DNA of 64,000 nt from positions 3,224,001 through 3,288,000 of the forward strand of contig NZ_CP018151.1 of assembly GCF_001889265.1 (NCBI RefSeq), in the 5' to 3' direction. The DNA comes from Microbacterium sp. 1.5R (GTDB taxonomy: Bacteria; Actinomycetota; Actinomycetes; Actinomycetales; Microbacteriaceae). The position numbers were made by a program, and so were the translations under genes. The notes under the pieces were generated by a model, which made no database searches, was not told the origin of the DNA, and was given only the letters and a program-made list of their open reading frames with translations. Numbering within the stretch: position 1 is the first letter of the stretch; the number at the start of each line of letters is the position of its first letter. Positions 26,635-35,102 of the stretch are shown here, one piece after another.

Positions 26635-26848
26635 GTGATGTATGTCCTTGCTGGTCACGGATCGTCAGTCAGTTTCATAGTCGGCAGTGTGCTGTGCACA
26701 CAGAACCGTTCGCCTCCCGGTGGAGGCGTGAACTGCGACGCTGGCCCCCCGACAAGCAGGATCCTGTTCGTCGAGACGAGCAGGGATCTCCAGAAGCGTA
26801 CCCAGTAAATCCACAGAATGGGGAAATTGTTTACCAGAATTTCGCCTC

Positions 26849-26876
26849 TTGACCTGGCCCTCTCGTTTGCGATACG
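26849..26876 (+). promoter_or_regulatory. Possible promoter of the META lipoprotein gene
   Basis: TTGACC (26849-26854), 16 bases, then GATACG (26871-26876); the -10 is poor. The 296-base gap 26635-26930 also holds an AT-rich segment (26805-26845) and a small hairpin, CGCCTCC pairing with GGAGGCG at 26711-26728, in the leader of the divergent protease gene. Confidence 0.35.
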
Positions 26877-26930
26877 GCAGGACGACCGCCCGCCGCACAA
26901 CGGATTGCGTTCGCAGACGACACGGTTACC

Positions 26931-27371
26931 ATGGCCACCATGAGCACCCACCGCAGAGCACGCACCCTCGTCGGCCTCGCGATCCTGGGAGCCTTCGCCG
27001 TGATGGGCGCAGCCTGCGCGACCGGCGGCCCCAGCAGTGCGCCGACGTCGAGCGCCGACCCGAACGGCGAAGACAGCGCCGTCGTCGAGAAGCTCGTCGG
27101 ACTGTGGGGAGAGGATGCCTCCGGTCAGCCGCACCTCGAGTTCACCGCCGACGGCGAGGTGCACGGCAGTGACGGCTGCAACGGCATCACGACGACCTAC
27201 TCGGTGAACGGCGACCGTGTCGATCTCGCCCGATTCGCCTCGACGCTGAAGGCGTGCCCCGGAGTGGACGGCTGGATGCGGGGCGTGCGTGCGGTCGAGA
27301 TCGACGGCGACGTCCTCGTGATCAAGGACGCGTCCGGCACGGAGCTGGGCACCCTCCCGCGCGCGAGCTGA
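26931..27371 (+). CDS. META-domain (HslJ-like) lipoprotein
   Basis: 146 residues. Short signal peptide with lipobox MGAAC, lipidated at about Cys29, then a serine-rich linker and a single META domain: LVGLWGEDASGQPHLEFTADGEV followed by the hallmark SDGCNGITTTYSV and a second Cys in TLKAC. META-domain proteins are envelope proteins of unclear role, in E. coli linked to novobiocin resistance. An in-frame ATG at 26940 is an equally possible start. Stands alone between two oppositely oriented neighbours. Confidence 0.85.
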   Translation: MATMSTHRRARTLVGLAILGAFAVMGAACATGGPSSAPTSSADPNGEDSAVVEKLVGLWGEDASGQPHLEFTADGEVHGSDGCNGITTTYSVNGDRVDLARFASTLKACPGVDGWMRGVRAVEIDGDVLVIKDASGTELGTLPRAS

Positions 27372-27410
27372 CGTCGCGCCGCGGAGTGCGGCATCCGATC
27401 CGGCGACCGA

Positions 27411-27430
27411 CCCGGGTTCGTCGACCCGGG
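27411..27430. terminator. Possible bidirectional terminator between META gene and prpC
   Basis: CCCGGGT pairs with ACCCGGG around a six-base loop in the 71-base gap between convergent genes; no U-run. Confidence 0.4.
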
Positions 27431-27442
27431 CCGGTGCGCCGA

Positions 27443-28576
27443 TCAGTTCTCGATGTGGCGTTCGTCGACGCCGTCGTAGAACGACAGCGGGCGGATCAGA
27501 GCGTTCGCACCGGCCTGTTCGATGATGTGCGCCGTCCACCCTGTGACCCGCGCCGCGACGAACAGCGGCGTGAAGGTGAGGGTGTCGAAGCCGATGAGGT
27601 TGTAGGCAGGACCCGACGGGTAGTCGAGGTTCGGGTAGATGCCCTTGCGCGCCACGAACTCCGACTCGAGAGCGTCGTACAGCTCTGCCACCTCGGCCTT
27701 GTCGTAGTGCTCGACCAGGGTGTCGAGCGCCGCCTTCATCGTCGGCACCCGCGAGTCGCCGCTCTTGTAGACGCGGTGCCCGAAGCCCATGATCTTGCGC
27801 TTCTCGGCCAGCGCCTTGTCGAGCCACGGCACGACGTTCGAGGCCTCGCCGATCTCGTCGAAGATGTGCAGCACAGCCTCATTGGCGCCGCCGTGCAGCG
27901 GCCCCTTGAGCGCGCCGATCGCCCCGACCACCGCCGAGTAGAGGTCGCTGAGGGTGGAGGTGATCACGCGGGCCGTGAACGTCGAGGCGTTGAACGAGTG
28001 CTCGGCATACAGGATCATCGAGCGGTTGAACGCGTCGACGACCACCGGATCGGGCTCCTCGCCGAACGTCATCCAGAGGAAGTTCGCCGAGTAGTCGAGG
28101 TCGTCGCGCGGTGCGATCGTCTCCTGCCCCCGGCGGCGGCGCTGACCGTACGCGACGATCGCGGGGAGAGCGGCGAACAGACGGATGCTGCGCTCGAGGT
28201 TCTCCTCCGGGCTGCCGCCGGCATCGAGCACCGATCCGCCCGCGCTCGTGTCGGAGGCACCGATCAGGCTGACCGCCGTGCGCACCTCGTCCATCGGATG
28301 CGCGTCGAGCGGAACCAGGTCGATCGCGGTCTTCACGCTGTCGGTCAGAGCGCGATGGAGGCGCTCCTCCGCGCGGAAAGCGGCCAGCTCGTCGGCCGTC
28401 GGCAGCTCGCCGTGCCACAGCAGGTAGGCCACCGCCTCGAAAGGCTGGGTCGCCGCCAGCTCCTGCACGGGATATCCGCGGTAGAGCAGGCTGTTCGTCT
28501 CGGGGTTGACCTTCGAGATCGCGGTCGTGTCGACGACGACCCCGGCAAGGCCCTTCTTGATGTCCGGCTCGGTCAT
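27443..28576 (-). CDS. prpC: 2-methylcitrate synthase
   Basis: 377 residues, citrate-synthase fold. Condenses propionyl-CoA with oxaloacetate to 2-methylcitrate, first step of the methylcitrate cycle. Catalytic motifs are visible: LKGPLHGGANEAVLH, MGFGHRVYK and the late Arg region. Called 2-methylcitrate rather than citrate synthase because prpB and prpD are directly upstream in the same operon. The ATG at 28576 has AAGGAG five bases ahead; a GTG at 28582 overlaps the prpB stop but has no spacing to that site. Confidence 0.93.
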   Translation of the reverse strand: MTEPDIKKGLAGVVVDTTAISKVNPETNSLLYRGYPVQELAATQPFEAVAYLLWHGELPTADELAAFRAEERLHRALTDSVKTAIDLVPLDAHPMDEVRTAVSLIGASDTSAGGSVLDAGGSPEENLERSIRLFAALPAIVAYGQRRRRGQETIAPRDDLDYSANFLWMTFGEEPDPVVVDAFNRSMILYAEHSFNASTFTARVITSTLSDLYSAVVGAIGALKGPLHGGANEAVLHIFDEIGEASNVVPWLDKALAEKRKIMGFGHRVYKSGDSRVPTMKAALDTLVEHYDKAEVAELYDALESEFVARKGIYPNLDYPSGPAYNLIGFDTLTFTPLFVAARVTGWTAHIIEQAGANALIRPLSFYDGVDERHIEN

Positions 28577-28578
28577 GC

Positions 28579-29481
28579 TCACTCCTTCGTGACGGTGAAG
28601 CCTGCGACGCCGGAGTCGAACTGCTTGTAGGACTCGTAGTCGATCAGGTCGTAGAGATCGGCACGGTGCTGCATCTCACCGAGCTTCGAGGTGAGGTGCC
28701 CCTCCTCGTTCAGCGTATCGAGCGCACCGCCCGCCGCGCCCATCGCGATGCGCAGCAGCGACACCGGCCAGATGACCATGTTCACACCGGCATCCCGCAA
28801 CTGGTCGACCGAGAACAGATCGCTCTTGCCGAATTCGGTCATGTTGGCGAGGATCGGCACGTCGAGCGCATTCGCCATCGCCTCGAACTCACCGAGGGTG
28901 CGCATCGCCTCGGGGAAGACGGCATCCGCCCCGGCATCCACCAGCGCCTTCGCACGATCGATCGCGGACTCGAGTCCCTCGACCGCGCGGATGTCGGTGC
29001 GCGCCATGATGAGGAAGTTCGGGTCGCGTCGAGCGTCGGCAGCGGCACGGATGCGACGGATCGCCGTGCTCTCGTCGACGACGCTCTTGCCGTCGAGGTG
29101 GCCGCAACGCTTCGGGTTGATCTGGTCTTCGATGTGCGTGCCGGCGAGGCCGGCATCCTCGAGCTCCTGGATCGTGCGGGCGACGTTCATCGGCTCGCCG
29201 AAACCGGTGTCGGCGTCGACGATCGCGGGGATGTCGGTCATCCGCGCGATCTGCTTGGCCCGACCGGCGACCTCGGTCAGCGTGGTGAGGCCGATGTCGG
29301 GCACCCCGAGGTCGGCAGAGAGCACCGCACCCGAGATGTAGACCCCGTCGAAGCCCTTCTGCTCGATCAGTCGGGCGCTCAGCGGATTGAACGCGCCGGG
29401 GAAGCGCAGCAGCTCGCCACTCGCGAGCCGTTCGCGGAACAGACGGCGCTTCTCGGCCGGGGTGACGTGCGAATACAGCAT
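28579..29481 (-). CDS. prpB: Methylisocitrate lyase
   Basis: 300 residues, isocitrate-lyase superfamily TIM barrel. The catalytic loop K-R-C-G-H is at residues 124-128 (Cys126), and metal ligands are in VDADTGFGEP. Splits 2-methylisocitrate to pyruvate and succinate. Overlaps the prpD stop (TGATG) and lies just upstream of prpC. Confidence 0.95.
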   Translation of the reverse strand: MLYSHVTPAEKRRLFRERLASGELLRFPGAFNPLSARLIEQKGFDGVYISGAVLSADLGVPDIGLTTLTEVAGRAKQIARMTDIPAIVDADTGFGEPMNVARTIQELEDAGLAGTHIEDQINPKRCGHLDGKSVVDESTAIRRIRAAADARRDPNFLIMARTDIRAVEGLESAIDRAKALVDAGADAVFPEAMRTLGEFEAMANALDVPILANMTEFGKSDLFSVDQLRDAGVNMVIWPVSLLRIAMGAAGGALDTLNEEGHLTSKLGEMQHRADLYDLIDYESYKQFDSGVAGFTVTKE

Positions 29482-31007
29482 CAGAACAGGCCCTTCGGGG
29501 CATCGGCGCCCTCGAGCAGGCCGGGCTTCGCGATGATCGACAGCTCGCCGACCTCCGCGGCCGTGAGCTCGGGCAGACGCTGCACGAGCTCGAGGAACCG
29601 CTCGATCTCCGCGGGCTCGAGCACGGGCTCGGCCAGCAGGCGGAACTTCGCGATGTAGTTCTCACGGGCGAACGGACGAGCACCCAGCGGGTGCGCGTCC
29701 GCGACGGCGATCTCATCGACCACGGTCGTGCCGTCGGTGAGGCGGAACTCGACGCGCCCGCCGAACGCCTTCACGTCGGGGTCTTCGGAGTGGTAGCGGC
29801 GGGTCCACTCGGCATCCTCGGCCGTGGTGATCTTGTGCCATAGGGCGACCGTGTCCGCGCGACCGGCCCGCTCGGGGGTGTACGAATCGACGTGGTGCCA
29901 GCCGCCGTCCTGCAGCGCGACCGCGAAGATGTACGGGATCGAGTGGTCGAGCGTCTCACGGGATGCAGTGGGGTCGTACTTCTGCGGGTCGTTCGCACCC
30001 GAGCCGATCACATAGTGCGTGTGGTGGCTGGTGTGCAGCACGATGGCCTCGATGTTGGCGGGGTCGCGCAGCGCCGGATTCTCGGTGCCGAGCTTGCGGG
30101 CGAGGTCGATCCACGCCTGCGCCTGGTACTCGGCCGAGTGCTCCTTGGTGTACGAGTCAAGGATCGCGCGCTTCGCCTCGCCCGCGGCAGGAAGCGGCAC
30201 CTCGTAAGCGGCGTCCTTGCCGTCGAGCATCCAGGCGATCACGCCGTCTTCGCCCTCGTAGATCGGCGCGGGACTCGTCTGACCGCGCATCGCCCGGTCG
30301 ACCGCCTCGACGGCGAGCTTGCCGGCGAAGGCCGGGGCGTGCGCCTTCCAGGTCGAGATCTCGCCCTTGCGGCTCTGACGCGTGGCGGTGGTGGTGTGCA
30401 GGCCCTGACCGACGGCCTGGTAGATCGTCTCGACGTCGAGCCCGAGCAGCGTGCCGATGCCGGCGGCGGCCGACGGGCCGAGGTGCGCGACGTGGTCGAT
30501 CTTGTGCTTGTGCAGGCAGATCGCGCGCACGAGGTCCATCTGGATCTCGTAGCCGGTGGCGATGCCGCGCAGCAGCGCGCGGCCGTCGGCCTGCACGTGC
30601 TGGGCGACGGCGAGGATCGGCGGGATGTTGTCGCCCGGGTGCGAATACTCGGCCGCGAGGAACGTGTCGTGATAGTCGAGCTCGCGCACGGCCACGCCGT
30701 TGGCCCACGCCGCCCACTCGGGGCTGGTGCGGTGGTCGAGCGCCGCGCCGAAGACCGTGGCGCCGATGCCGCCGGTCGAGACGGGGTGGCTGAACGCCTG
30801 GGTGCGAGCCGCGTTGATGGGCCCGCGGGTGAGGGATGCCGCGGCCACCGACGCGTTGTCGATGATGCGGTTGATGATCATGTCGGTGACGTCCTGGTCG
30901 ACCTCGACCGGGTCGGCGGCGACCTCGGCGATCTTCCAGGCGAGTTGGTCTTCGCGGGCGAGGTTCTCATCACTGCGGTGGACGCGGACGTGGTGGGTGA
31001 CGGTCAT
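29481..31007 (-). CDS. prpD: 2-methylcitrate dehydratase (MmgE/PrpD family)
   Basis: 508 residues, full length for PrpD. Contains the family's [21 protein letters not shown] start region, the [29 protein letters not shown] active-site stretch and the [15 protein letters not shown] motif. Dehydrates 2-methylcitrate to 2-methyl-cis-aconitate; rehydration is left to a housekeeping aconitase, since no acnD/prpF pair is present. Overlaps the GntR stop by four bases (ATGA); AGAAGGTG precedes the ATG. Confidence 0.95.
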   Translation of the reverse strand: MTVTHHVRVHRSDENLAREDQLAWKIAEVAADPVEVDQDVTDMIINRIIDNASVAAASLTRGPINAARTQAFSHPVSTGGIGATVFGAALDHRTSPEWAAWANGVAVRELDYHDTFLAAEYSHPGDNIPPILAVAQHVQADGRALLRGIATGYEIQMDLVRAICLHKHKIDHVAHLGPSAAAGIGTLLGLDVETIYQAVGQGLHTTTATRQSRKGEISTWKAHAPAFAGKLAVEAVDRAMRGQTSPAPIYEGEDGVIAWMLDGKDAAYEVPLPAAGEAKRAILDSYTKEHSAEYQAQAWIDLARKLGTENPALRDPANIEAIVLHTSHHTHYVIGSGANDPQKYDPTASRETLDHSIPYIFAVALQDGGWHHVDSYTPERAGRADTVALWHKITTAEDAEWTRRYHSEDPDVKAFGGRVEFRLTDGTTVVDEIAVADAHPLGARPFARENYIAKFRLLAEPVLEPAEIERFLELVQRLPELTAAEVGELSIIAKPGLLEGADAPKGLF

Positions 31008-31672
31008 TTCACACCTTCTGGGTTGGCGGTCAGGGAGTCGAGGATGCCGGTCAGCGCATTGTGCAGATGCACGTGCGTGGCGTGGGCGGCGAGGTCGCCG
31101 TCTCGGGCGGCGAGGGCCTGCGCGATCGTTCGGTGCTCGGCGGCTGAGGCTGCGAGGCGGGCCGGCTTGTCGCGGGCCATGCGGCGGACTCGCACGAGGT
31201 GGGTGCGCACGGTGCGCAGGGCCGAGGCGATGTAGTCGTTGTCGACCGCACCGTCGAGAGCGGCATCGAAGCGGGCGATCAGGGCGTAGTACGCGTCGCG
31301 GCCCTCGACGGCGGTGAGGTCGACGTGCGCGAACTCGTCGGCGAGGGCGGCGAAGAGGGCGGCGTCACCCCGCTGGGCCGCGAGTCGGGCGGAGGTCTCT
31401 TCGAGCGCGCGGCGGATCTCGAACAGCGCGCGGATGTCGTCGGCATCCAGGTCGGCGACCACCGTCACGCGCGGCGACTGCTGCACGACGAGGCCGTCGG
31501 CGGCGAGGCGGCGCAGCGCTTCGCGCATCGGGGTGCGGCTGATGCCGAGGCGGGCGGCCTGCTCGACCTCGCCGAGCACGAACCCCGCGGGGAGGGCGCC
31601 GGACTGGATCTCCTCGAGCAGTGCGGCGTGGGCTCGATCGCCGGCGGTGATGCGATCGGCGACAGAGCTCAT
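31004..31672 (-). CDS. GntR/FCD-type regulator of the methylcitrate operon
   Basis: 222 residues: an N-terminal winged HTH ([30 protein letters not shown], about 40-70) and a C-terminal all-helical FCD ligand domain with its Asp and His metal-binding positions. First gene of the prp operon, so it probably represses its own synthesis and the operon until a methylcitrate-pathway acid binds (inference). TGTATACA and an ATACG-TTT-CGTAT repeat lie within 35 bases upstream. Confidence 0.9.
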   Translation of the reverse strand: MSSVADRITAGDRAHAALLEEIQSGALPAGFVLGEVEQAARLGISRTPMREALRRLAADGLVVQQSPRVTVVADLDADDIRALFEIRRALEETSARLAAQRGDAALFAALADEFAHVDLTAVEGRDAYYALIARFDAALDGAVDNDYIASALRTVRTHLVRVRRMARDKPARLAASAAEHRTIAQALAARDGDLAAHATHVHLHNALTGILDSLTANPEGVK

Positions 31673-31680
31673 GCCCTCAG

Positions 31681-31740
31681 TGTATACACAAATACGTTTC
31701 GTATGACCAGGGGCGCGGTCATCTGGTGCTTCGCGTATAC
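31681..31740. promoter_or_regulatory. Candidate operators of the prp GntR regulator
   Basis: TGTATACA (31681-31688, perfect palindrome), ATACG-TTT-CGTAT (31692-31704) and a second GTATAC (31735-31740) lie between the regulator start and the EamA gene end. GTATAC-type sites are common for FCD regulators. Confidence 0.5.
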
Positions 31741-31746
31741 ATTGCG

Positions 31747-32727
31747 CTACCGCTGCGGCCGCTCCACGGCATCCGGCACCGGCTCGACGAACTCGGCGGG
31801 ACGCGGCTCGCCGAGCTTCACCACGACGACGCCGACCAGCACCAGCGCCCCGCCGAGGGCCTGCAGCAGATCGGGCAGCTGTCCGAGCAGCAGCCAGCCG
31901 AAGAGCAGCGCGGCGACCACCTCGGAGAGCGCGACGAAGGATGCGAGGCGGGAGCCCAGCATCCGCGTCGACGCGATGCCGAGCACATAGGCGAGTGCCG
32001 TCGCGACCAGGCCGATCGCGAGCACCGGCACGAACCACGGCACGGTGCCGAAGCGATAGGTGATGTCGTCGGTCGTCCAGGCGATGGGCAGGATGCCGGC
32101 GAGTCCGGCGACCGTCAGCGCGATCGCGCCGAGCAGCAGCCCACCCCCGGCGAGCGCGATCGGAGGCAGTCCGGTGTCGGCCTTGGCCGAGAGCAGGAAG
32201 TACGTCGCCGCACCCACCATCGCGGCGAGTGCCCAGAGGATGCCGGCGACATCGACCTCGGCGCCGGTGATGATGTCGAGCATCAGCACGAGTCCGACGA
32301 AGGCGATGGCCGCGCCGATCACGCTGCGCCGACTCGGCCGCTCGCCCCGGCGGAGCCACAGCCAGAGGATGACGGCGATCGGCGCGGTGTATTCGATGAG
32401 CAGTGCGAGACCGACGTCCATCACGGCGACGGCCTGGAAGTAGCAGAGCTGCGTGGCGGTGACGGCGAGCAGTCCGTAGGCGGCGACCATCCCGGCGTTC
32501 TTGCGGAGCACTGCCCACCGCCCGCGCAGCGACAGGACCGTCGGCACGAGCAGCACGAGTGCGGCGACCCAGACACGCGCGGTCACGGCAGCACCGGGCG
32601 TCCACCCCGCATCGATGAGCCCGCGAGCCCAGGCGCCGGACATCCCGAACGCGAAGGCCGCGCCGATCGCCAGAGGCAGACCGAGACGCACGCCGCGCAT
32701 CGAGATGTCATTCGCAACTTTGCTCAT
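31747..32727 (-). CDS. EamA/DMT-family exporter (RhtA-like)
   Basis: 326 residues, about ten membrane helices in two EamA repeats. Motifs ALLIEYTAPIAVILWLWL and SRLASFVALSEVVAALLFGWLLLGQ are typical of RhtA-type amino acid/metabolite exporters. ATG at 32727; an alternative is nine codons in. Divergent from the CGNR regulator gene, 39 bases away, which probably controls it. Substrate unknown. Confidence 0.88.
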   Translation of the reverse strand: MSKVANDISMRGVRLGLPLAIGAAFAFGMSGAWARGLIDAGWTPGAAVTARVWVAALVLLVPTVLSLRGRWAVLRKNAGMVAAYGLLAVTATQLCYFQAVAVMDVGLALLIEYTAPIAVILWLWLRRGERPSRRSVIGAAIAFVGLVLMLDIITGAEVDVAGILWALAAMVGAATYFLLSAKADTGLPPIALAGGGLLLGAIALTVAGLAGILPIAWTTDDITYRFGTVPWFVPVLAIGLVATALAYVLGIASTRMLGSRLASFVALSEVVAALLFGWLLLGQLPDLLQALGGALVLVGVVVVKLGEPRPAEFVEPVPDAVERPQR

Positions 32728-32766
32728 GACAGGTGACGCTACTCGTGCACGTTGTAAGGTGTCAAC

Positions 32767-33303
32767 ATGAACTTCACCGATGACACGGAAGAGGCGCTCC
32801 GCGCAGCCATCCGGCTCGTGAACTCGGCGGAAGAGCCCGAGACCCTCGAGACGCTCGCCGACTACGACGCCTTTCTCGCGGACTTCCCCTACTCCGGCCG
32901 CCTCGACCGCGACGACGCCGAGCTCTCCTCGCTGCGTGCGATCCGCCCGCGCCTGCGCTCCATGCTCATCGCGCCACGAGACGAGATGGCCGAGCACGTC
33001 AACGCCGCGCTGGCCGAAGCGTCTCTCGCCCCGCGACTCGTGCGCCATGACGGCGTGGACTGGCACCTGCACGCCGTCGCCGACGAGCGCCCCCTCGCCG
33101 AGCGCGTGCTGATCGAGACCGCGATGGCGCTGATCGACGTCATCCGCACCGACGAGGGATCCCGCATCTCGATCTGCGCCGACGACACGTGCGAGGCGCT
33201 CGCTCTCGACCTGTCCCGCAACCGGTCGAAGCGCTACTGCTCGACGACCTGCACGAATCGCAACGCGGTGGCGGCGTATCGTGCGCGGCGCGCGAGCGCC
33301 TGA
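32767..33303 (+). CDS. CGNR zinc-finger regulator (ABATE domain)
   Basis: 178 residues. N-terminal ABATE-type helical domain (AIRLVNSAEEPETLETLADYDAFL) and C-terminal zinc ribbon with Cys137, Cys142, Cys158 and Cys162; the hallmark Cys-Gly-Asn-Arg is Cys-Thr-Asn-Arg here. Family members are probable DNA-binding regulators usually encoded next to the transporter they control, matching the divergent EamA gene. Confidence 0.85.
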   Translation: MNFTDDTEEALRAAIRLVNSAEEPETLETLADYDAFLADFPYSGRLDRDDAELSSLRAIRPRLRSMLIAPRDEMAEHVNAALAEASLAPRLVRHDGVDWHLHAVADERPLAERVLIETAMALIDVIRTDEGSRISICADDTCEALALDLSRNRSKRYCSTTCTNRNAVAAYRARRASA

Positions 33304-33343
33304 GCCGCGGCATCCGGAGGACGTTCGGTAGCGTCGTCTCGTC

Positions 33344-34330
33344 ATGACCTTCCCCCCTCCCTACGACACCTGGTTCGCCGACGCCGAGTTCGACGCCGCT
33401 TACGGACACACGCTCGCCACGCTCCGCGAGATCGCACCGGTTCCAGCGCCGGACGGCTTCACCGCGCGATGGCAGGCGTGGCGCGCACAGGCGAAGACGG
33501 TGGATGCCGCACCCGCCGTGCTGTCCACCGAGAGCATCCACGGCCGGCGGGTGTCGATCATCGAGCACGCCGGAGTCGACGGCATCCGACTGCGTGCCTG
33601 GCTCGTCGAGCCCGTCTCGCCGCCCGCGCAGGTGGGCGTCGTGCACAGCCACGGATACGGCGGGCGGGATGCGATCGACCTCGCTCGTATTCCCGAGGAC
33701 GCGGCGGCGATCTTCCCCGTAGCCCGCGGGCTGCCCACGCTGAACACGGGCATCGGCGCCCCCGAGATCCAGGCCGAGCATGTGCTGGCCGGGATCGAGA
33801 ACCCCGACGACTACGTGCTGGGACTCTGCGCCCGCGACCTCTGGCTCGCGGCGGATGCCCTGACCGCGCTCGTCGGACGCGTGCCGCTCTACTACGTCGG
33901 CGAGAGCTTCGGCGGCGGCATCGGAGCGCTCGCCCTGCCGTGGGACGACCGGTATATCGGGGCGACCCTCATCGTCCCGAGCTTCGGGCAGTATGACGAG
34001 CGCCTCGCCGTTCACTGCCTCGGCAGCGGGGAGACCGTGCGCGATCACGTCGCCGCGCATCCCGACGCGCGCGAGGCGCTGCGCTGGTTCGACGCCTCGT
34101 CAGCCCTCGGCTTCGCCCGCGTTCCGGTGCGCGTGGAGGCGGCACTGTGGGACCCGTACGTGCCGCCGCCCGGACAGTTCGGCGTCGCGAACGCGGCGCG
34201 GATGCTCGAACTCGCCGTCCTCCCCGCCGGCCATGCCGACTACCCAGGGGCCGACGAGGTGACAGCCGAGGCCGTCAGAGGCGGCCGCGCCCACCTCGCG
34301 CGCGCACTGCGCGCCGCCTCCGCTCCATGA
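33344..34330 (+). CDS. CE7 acetylxylan/cephalosporin-C-type esterase
   Basis: 328 residues, the length of Bacillus CE7 enzymes, cytoplasmic. Alpha/beta hydrolase triad: Ser188 (GESFGGG), Asp270 (ALWDPYVPP) and His297 (PAGHADYP). The early motif VVHSHGYGGRDA forms the oxyanion region. CE7 enzymes remove acetyl groups from short xylo-oligosaccharides inside the cell, which fits the plant-glycan theme. Runs in the same direction as the CGNR gene but with a weak ribosome site; may be separately expressed. Confidence 0.82.
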   Translation: MTFPPPYDTWFADAEFDAAYGHTLATLREIAPVPAPDGFTARWQAWRAQAKTVDAAPAVLSTESIHGRRVSIIEHAGVDGIRLRAWLVEPVSPPAQVGVVHSHGYGGRDAIDLARIPEDAAAIFPVARGLPTLNTGIGAPEIQAEHVLAGIENPDDYVLGLCARDLWLAADALTALVGRVPLYYVGESFGGGIGALALPWDDRYIGATLIVPSFGQYDERLAVHCLGSGETVRDHVAAHPDAREALRWFDASSALGFARVPVRVEAALWDPYVPPPGQFGVANAARMLELAVLPAGHADYPGADEVTAEAVRGGRAHLARALRAASAP

Positions 34331-34339
34331 CTCCGGAGA
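34325..34339 (+). repeat. Single copy of a 15-base arm also found at 56806-56887
   Basis: CCATGACTCCGGAGA covers the stop codon of the esterase gene and equals each arm of the inverted repeat at 56806-56887. No second arm is found nearby. Confidence 0.5.
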
Positions 34340-34428
34340 AACTCGCATGGCGAGCCCGACGGGTTCGGGCGATCCAGGAGCAGCGCACACCCGCGCTCCC
34401 CGGCCTGCGCATCCGAGCACTGGACGCC

Positions 34429-34467
34429 ACTTGTCATCACAGGTACACTCAACTTGTCATTACAGGT
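34429..34467. promoter_or_regulatory. Tandem GntR/UTRA operators of the sugar regulon
   Basis: ACTTGTCATCACAGGT (34429-34444) and ACTTGTCATTACAGGT (34452-34467), each an inverted repeat ACYTGT-N4-ACARGT, with centres 23 bases apart. They lie 36 bases ahead of the cupin isomerase gene. The same element recurs at 43665-43680, 52518-52535 and, as a core, 52549-52558. Confidence 0.82.
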
Positions 34468-34502
34468 TGCGCAGCGCCGCAGCATCCGCACGAGGAGCAC
34501 CG

Positions 34503-35093
34503 ATGCCCCAGTTCCACACTCCCCCGATCTCGCCGATGGCGATCGCCTTCGACGCCGAGAAGCTCACGCTCTCCCCGGAGGGACCCACTCTGACGCGGCG
34601 CATGTCCGACCTCGAGGGACTCTTCCTCGACGCCGACGCCTGGGCTGCCGCGGCCGCCGGCGACAACCCCGTCGTCTACACCGTGGTCAGCTCTCCCGTG
34701 CCCGAGGTCGACCGCGAGCTGCCGCAGTCGATCACCACGATCATGCCCGGCGACACCTCGGGAGAGCTCTGGATGACCAAGGGCCACCAGCATCCGAACC
34801 ACCAGGGCGAGATCTACCTCGCGCTGAAGGGCCGCGGCGGGCTGCTGATGTTCGACGGCGAGCGCACCGAATGGCTCGACATGCTGCCCGGCACGATCGG
34901 CTACATCCCGCCGGGCTGGGCGCACCGCTCGGTCAACACGGGCGACGAGCCCTACTCGTTCCTCGCGGTGTACCCGGGCGACGCCGGCCACGACTACGGC
35001 TGGGTCCTCGAGCACGGGATGGGCTCTCGGGCCTATCGCGCCACCGAGGGCGTGGACCTGCGCCCCTATTCCGCGTCCCCCTCCGCGGAATAG
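34503..35093 (+). CDS. Cupin-type (archaeal-like) glucose-6-phosphate isomerase homologue
   Basis: 196 residues. The single cupin domain has the metal set of this isomerase family: His95 and His97 (TKGHQHPNH), Glu103 (GEIYLALKG) and His141 (PPGWAHR). ITTIMPGDTSGELWMTKGHQH is the family signature. Known members interconvert glucose- and fructose-6-phosphate in archaea and some bacteria; in this operon the substrate is more likely the phosphate made by the adjacent kinase (inference). CGAGGAG lies seven bases before the ATG. First gene of a six-gene operon behind the tandem operators. Confidence 0.82.
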   Translation: MPQFHTPPISPMAIAFDAEKLTLSPEGPTLTRRMSDLEGLFLDADAWAAAAAGDNPVVYTVVSSPVPEVDRELPQSITTIMPGDTSGELWMTKGHQHPNHQGEIYLALKGRGGLLMFDGERTEWLDMLPGTIGYIPPGWAHRSVNTGDEPYSFLAVYPGDAGHDYGWVLEHGMGSRAYRATEGVDLRPYSASPSAE

Positions 35094-35102
35094 GCTCCGG
35101 CC

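Noticed and set aside
24004..26808. 934-residue plus-strand frame opposite the protease gene
   Set aside because: Antisense shadow with repetitive Arg/Gly/Asp composition; the protease on the other strand has signal peptide, triad and sorting signal.
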